A stretch of 64,000 bases of DNA from assembly GCF_000224005.2 (NCBI RefSeq), contig NZ_CP007031.1, positions 793,501 to 857,500 of the forward strand, read 5' to 3'. The position numbers and the translations under genes were made by a program. This DNA is from Marichromatium purpuratum 984. GTDB lineage: Bacteria; Pseudomonadota; Gammaproteobacteria; Chromatiales; Chromatiaceae. Shown in pieces: positions 59,835 to 64,000 of this stretch; positions within the stretch are counted from its first letter, which is position 1, and every line of letters begins with the position of its first letter. The notes beneath the pieces are model-generated. The model had not been told where the DNA came from. It saw only the letters and a list, made by a program, of their open reading frames with translations, and did no database searches.

Positions 59835-61134
59835 TCAGACCCCGGCGAGCGCGCCGAACAAGCGCACCATCGATGCCGTCAACGCCAGCCTCAAGCGTCG
59901 CCGCGCCAAGGAACGCCGCTTCCGTCGTCTCGGCGCTGCGGCGGTGGCCCTGGGCCTGCTGTTCGTGGCGCTGCTGTTCACCGACATCATCGCCAAGGGC
60001 CATACCGCCTTCCAGCAGACCTATATCAAGCTGCCGATCGCGCTCGAGCGCGCGCAGATCGACCCCGAGGGCAGCGGTTCGGCCGAGGTCATCGCCCGCG
60101 CCAACTATCTCGGCATCATCCGCGCGGCGCTGCGCGAGCACTTCCCCGAGGTCACGGCCCGGCGCGACAAGCGCACGCTCTATCAGATGGTGAGCGTCGG
60201 TGCGCCGCAACTGCTGCGCGACCAGGTGCTCGCCGACCCGGCGCTGATCGGTACCACCGCCGAGGTCTGGCTGCTCGCCGACGACGACATCGACATGGTG
60301 GTCAAGGGCTATATCGATCGCGATCTGCCCGAATCCGAGCGTCGGGTCAAGGATCATGTCCTCGGCTGGATCGAGCGACTGGAGTCCGAGGGACGCATCG
60401 CCAAGCGCTTCAACACCATCTTCTTCACCAATGGCACCTCGCGCGAGCCCGAACTCGCCGGCATCGCCGGGGCGCTCGCCGGGTCCTTCTACACCCTGGC
60501 GCTGACCCTGCTGCTGTCCTTCCCGATCGGCGTGGGCGCGGCCATCTATCTCGAGGAGTTCGCGCCGAAGAACCGCTGGACCGATCTGATCGAGGTCAAC
60601 ATCAACAACCTCGCGGCGGTGCCCTCGATCGTCTTCGGCCTGCTCGGGTTGGCGGTGTTCATCGGCATCTTCGGGGTGCCGCGCTCGACTCCCCTGGTGG
60701 CGGCGCTGGTGCTGACCCTGATGACCCTGCCGACGATCATCATCTCCAGCCGCGCGGCGCTGAAGTCGGTGCCGCCCTCGATCCGCGAGGCCGCGCTCGG
60801 CGTCGGTGCCTCGCCGCTGCAGACCCAGTTCCACCATGTGTTGCCGCTGGCGCTGCCGGGCATGCTCACCGGCGCCATCATCGGCATGGCGCAGGCGCTC
60901 GGCGAGACCGCGCCGCTGCTGATGATCGGCATGATCGCCTTCATTGTCGACGTGCCCGCCGGGTTCACCGATCCGGCGACCGTGCTGCCGGTGCAGATCT
61001 TCCTCTGGGCCGACAGCCCGGAGCGTGGCTTCGTCGAGCGCACCTCGGCCGCGATCATGGTGCTGCTCGCCTTCCTGATCCTGATGAACCTCGCCGCGGT
61101 GTTGCTGCGTCGCCGGTTCGAGCGGCGCTGGTGA
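59827..61134 (+). CDS. pstA: Phosphate ABC transporter, permease PstA
   Basis: Second channel subunit. The ATG at 59827 (435 residues) overlaps the pstC stop by 8 nt; a GTG at 59818 would add three residues. The N-terminal part has one membrane helix and a large periplasmic domain (about residues 55-190), absent from E. coli PstA (296). The permease domain has IREAALGVGASPLQTQFHHV (EAA loop), then LPGMLTGAIIGMAQALGETA. Confidence 0.94.
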
Positions 61135-61176
61135 GCCGGCGCCCTGTCCTGAGTTTTCCCCGAGGCTAGACCCGCT

Positions 61177-62040
<864 letters not shown>

Positions 62041-62074
62041 TCCGGCTAGGGCAGGGAGCACCCATCTCGTCGCC

Positions 62075-62096
62075 CCGGCGTCCACATGGGCGCCGG
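62075..62096 (+). other. pstB-phoU intergenic stem-loop
   Basis: CCGGCG (62075-62080) and CGCCGG (62091-62096) pair, with partial continuation on both sides, in the gap before phoU. There is no T run. It may tune phoU expression or mRNA stability. Confidence 0.35.
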
Positions 62097-62134
62097 AGTC
62101 GATCTCGTCCGCCCGCACCATCATGAGGCCCCAG

Positions 62135-62890
62135 ATGACAGAGCCGACCATCCAGGTCCCCGCGGACCCCGCCCGCGGTCATACCGTCAGTCGCTACGAC
62201 CAGGAGCTGGCCAAGCTGCGCGGCATCATCCTCGAGATGGGCGAGCACGTGGTCGAGCAGATCCAGGCGGCGGTCTCGGCACTGGTCTCGCGCGAGGAGA
62301 GTCAGGCCTTCCGGGTGCTCGATCGTGAACCGCAGATCGATTTCCTCGCACTCGATGCCGACGAGGAGGTGTTCCGGGTGATCGCGCGGCGTCAGCCGAC
62401 GGCGATCGACCTGCGTATCGTGCTGGCGCTCTCGAAGATCGCCGGGGATGTGGAGCGCGCCGGCGACAAGGCCGCGCGCATCGCCCGTCAGACGATCGAA
62501 CTTGATGCCCTCGGACGTGGCGAGGAGTTGCTCAGCGCCAGGCTGCGCGAGGCGCTGGGGGCACTCGACGCCTGCGCCTGCGGTATGTTCGAGCACAGTA
62601 TCAATGGGGTCGCTCGCTTTGATGTGCGCGTGGCGCTCGATGTCTTCGAGCGCGAGCCGACGCTCTACGAGGCCTCGCACGCCGTGCGCGCGCTGCTCGG
62701 CGACGAGGGGCAGGAGGGGTTGAGCGCGCGCCAGACCGTCTGCGTGCTCACCTGCGCTCATGCGCTCGAGCGTATCGGCAACCATGCCGCCAACGTCGCC
62801 GAGCAGGTGATCTATGTCGCCGAGGGTCAGGACGTGCGCTTTCGCAATCGCGAGATCCTGATCGAGACCCTGCGCCATCGGATGCTGTAG
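62135..62890 (+). CDS. phoU: Phosphate transport regulator PhoU
   Basis: Negative regulator that links the Pst transporter to the PhoR-PhoB two-component system and limits phosphate uptake. The ATG at 62135 (MTEPTIQVPADPARGHTVSR), with GAGG 8 nt upstream, gives 251 residues; an ATG at 62123 would add four. Two three-helix PhoU domains are seen, with EPQIDFLALDADEEVFRVIA and metal-binding E/D residues in SKIAGDVERAGDKA and CAHALERIGNHAANVAEQ. Last gene of the pst operon; phoB and phoR are not in view. Confidence 0.95.
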   Translation: MTEPTIQVPADPARGHTVSRYDQELAKLRGIILEMGEHVVEQIQAAVSALVSREESQAFRVLDREPQIDFLALDADEEVFRVIARRQPTAIDLRIVLALSKIAGDVERAGDKAARIARQTIELDALGRGEELLSARLREALGALDACACGMFEHSINGVARFDVRVALDVFEREPTLYEASHAVRALLGDEGQEGLSARQTVCVLTCAHALERIGNHAANVAEQVIYVAEGQDVRFRNREILIETLRHRML

Positions 62891-62895
62891 CACGC

Positions 62896-62924
62896 CGCCT
62901 GATTGTGCCGGATCAGGCGATGGT
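62896..62924 (+). terminator. Terminator-like hairpin after phoU
   Basis: CGCCTGAT (62896-62903) and ATCAGGCG (62912-62919) form a perfect 8-bp stem with an 8-nt loop just after the phoU stop. TGGTGGTTTT follows, so the T run is delayed to 62927-62930. Confidence 0.5.
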
Positions 62925-62940
62925 GGTTTTGCTCAGTGGC

Positions 62941-62976
62941 ACCATTGTTTTTGCCGGCTGCCACCCAGACAATGGT
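62941..62976 (+). promoter_or_regulatory. Inverted repeat upstream of the ferritin-like gene
   Basis: ACCATTGT (62941-62948) and ACAATGGT (62969-62976) are perfect complements 20 nt apart, about 80-115 bp before the ferritin-like ATG. The spacing suits either an operator or an RNA stem. No known regulator consensus was recognised. Confidence 0.3.
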
Positions 62977-63055
62977 CTGCGGGCCGGGACGCGCCGGCGG
63001 TGTCGGCGCGCCGTCCGACCACTGCACTCACTGCGAAACAGGGGAGCATGCATTC

Positions 63056-63343
63056 ATGTCGAGTGAAGGCTATCACGAGCCCATCGAAGAGCTGACCGAC
63101 GAGACCCGCGACATGCACCGGGCCATCGTCTCGCTGATGGAAGAACTGGAGGCGGTCGACTGGTACAACCAGCGTGTCGACGCCTGCAAGGACGACGAGC
63201 TGCGGGCGATCCTCGCCCACAATCGCGACGAGGAGAAGGAGCACGCGGCCATGGTGCTGGAGTGGATCCGTCGCCGTGATCCGACCTTCGACAAGGAACT
63301 CAAGGACTATCTGTTCACCGAGAAGCAGATCGCCCACCACTGA
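63056..63343 (+). CDS. Encapsulated-ferritin-like protein (EncFtn family) without targeting tail
   Basis: Iron-oxidising half-ferritin. The ATG at 63056 (GGGGAG upstream) gives 95 residues. The sequence closely follows Rhodospirillum rubrum EncFtn: HRAIVSLMEELEAVDWYNQR and ILAHNRDEEKEHAAMVLEW. The ferroxidase residues are present (E30, E32, W36, Y37, E60, H63, equal to E32, E34, W38, Y39, E62, H65 in R. rubrum). It stops at FTEKQIAHH without the C-terminal encapsulin-docking peptide, and no encapsulin gene is in view. It could work free, or its shell gene lies elsewhere. Confidence 0.85.
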   Translation: MSSEGYHEPIEELTDETRDMHRAIVSLMEELEAVDWYNQRVDACKDDELRAILAHNRDEEKEHAAMVLEWIRRRDPTFDKELKDYLFTEKQIAHH

Positions 63344-63412
63344 CCCGGTCCCGGCCACTGGTCGGGAGCATCGAGCCGGCGAGGCGCCTTGGTGCCGACT
63401 GGTTCAACGAAG

Positions 63413-63443
63413 ACGCCCCTGGCGATCACGCCAGGGGCGTTTT
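63413..63443 (+). terminator. Intrinsic terminator after the ferritin-like gene
   Basis: A perfect 12-bp stem ACGCCCCTGGCG (63413-63424), loop ATCA, and its complement (63429-63440), followed by TTTT. It lies 70 nt after the stop codon. Confidence 0.9.
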
Positions 63444-63600
63444 CATATTCCCCCTTGCGCTGGCATAGGGCGTGTTCCGAACCCATCCCCACCGACATGA
63501 AGAGGTCGCGAACGAAGGCGGGCCGAGTCTGTGCTCGTCCATTGCCGGTGGCGCCAGCAACGCCGTCAGCGCGCCATCCGTGCGCTCATCCTCCATTGAC

Positions 63601-63649
63601 GGCTGACGGCTGACGGCTGACGGCTGACGGCTGACGGCTGACGGCTGAC
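63601..63649. repeat. Heptad tandem repeat array 4
   Basis: Seven perfect copies of GGCTGAC (complement GTCAGCC, the CAGCCGT register) run from 63601 to 63649. It ends 9 bp before the rhodanese stop codon and has no palindromic element beside it. The rest of the spacer from 63444 shows nothing recognisable. Confidence 0.95.
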
Positions 63650-63658
63650 GGCTGCGCG

Positions 63659-63997
63659 CTACTTCTCGCGCGGATAGGGCCAGGCGAGGACGCCGCCCTC
63701 GAGTACCTTGACGTTGGTCCAGCCGTTGGCCTTGAGCGCCGCAGCGGCCTCGTAGCCACGCATCGAGACCTTGCAATAGAGAATGATCTCTTGCGACTTG
63801 TCCGCGGGCAGCTCGTCGAGCCGCGAGCGCAGTGCGCCGACCGGGATCAGGTGCTCGCCGATGCCGAGACGTTCCTCCTCGTACTCCTGCGGGGTGCGGG
63901 TGTCGATGATGAAGCACTCGGCGCCGCTGTCGATACGCTCCTTGAGTTCGACGGCCGAGAGCCCCCGCATGAGCCCCTTGAGCTTGTTCTCGAGCAC
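63659..63997 (-). CDS. Rhodanese-like sulfurtransferase (5' end uncertain)
   Basis: Single-domain rhodanese that transfers sulfane sulfur. The visible 112 residues end at 63659, with DTRTPQEYEEERLGIGEHLI and the active-site loop CKVSMR at residues 75-80 (cysteine 75). The GTG at 63997 could be the start, but the frame stays open to the window edge, so the true start may lie beyond. In a sulfur-oxidising host it may act in sulfur transfer; nothing in view confirms that. Confidence 0.85.
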   Translation of the reverse strand: MLENKLKGLMRGLSAVELKERIDSGAECFIIDTRTPQEYEEERLGIGEHLIPVGALRSRLDELPADKSQEIILYCKVSMRGYEAAAALKANGWTNVKVLEGGVLAWPYPREK

Positions 63998-64000
63998 GTG

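Overview
The window is a GC-rich stretch of a gammaproteobacterial chromosome. Protein sequences, gene order (metG-rnf-mrp-dcd; one unbroken RNA polymerase and ribosomal protein block) and CAGC-rich heptad repeats between genes suggest a purple sulfur bacterium or close relative (order Chromatiales, perhaps Chromatiaceae). That placement is inference: no 16S rRNA or photosynthesis gene is in view.

Region 1 (1-1181) is the 5' part of a UDP-glucose dehydrogenase gene on the minus strand. Region 2 (1428-34069) is a continuous plus-strand transcription and translation block: a strong promoter, tRNA-Tyr, tRNA-Gly, tRNA-Thr, tuf, tRNA-Trp, secE, nusG, rplKAJL, rpoBC; then, after a second strong promoter, rpsL, rpsG, fusA, a second tuf and the complete S10, spc and alpha operons down to rplQ and a strong terminator. 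The beta and str-S10-spc-alpha operons, separate in E. coli, adjoin here. The two tuf genes differ at only nine silent sites. RpoC carries an insertion of about 100 residues relative to E. coli.

Region 3 (34099-43551) is mixed: a SAM hydroxide adenosyltransferase (DUF62), a DUF533 protein, an SrmB-like RNA helicase, a DUF2835 protein, a possible 34-residue exported peptide, YfbR, a FAD oxidoreductase, a DmeF-like metal exporter, an LbtU-type porin, and ribB under an FMN riboswitch. Region 4 (43552-53877) holds the six-gene rnf operon (rnfABCDGE) encoding the membrane ferredoxin:NAD oxidoreductase, then metG, mrp and dcd. Region 5 (53921-56293) has a queuosine-precursor transporter, a tiny flagellar-rod-like protein and a GT4 glycosyltransferase. 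Region 6 (56817-62890) is a secreted unknown plus the phosphate-uptake operon pstSCAB-phoU behind a triple Pho box. The window ends with an encapsulated-ferritin-like protein and a rhodanese.

The least explained content lies in the spacers around mrp-dcd and upstream of the pst genes. There, 7-bp tandem repeats (CAGCCGC and variants) flank palindromic elements with about 31-bp terminal inverted repeats. Three units are present, two of them in tandem with a 188-bp period and one inverted. The rest is largely conserved core genome, and I see no clear new multi-gene system.
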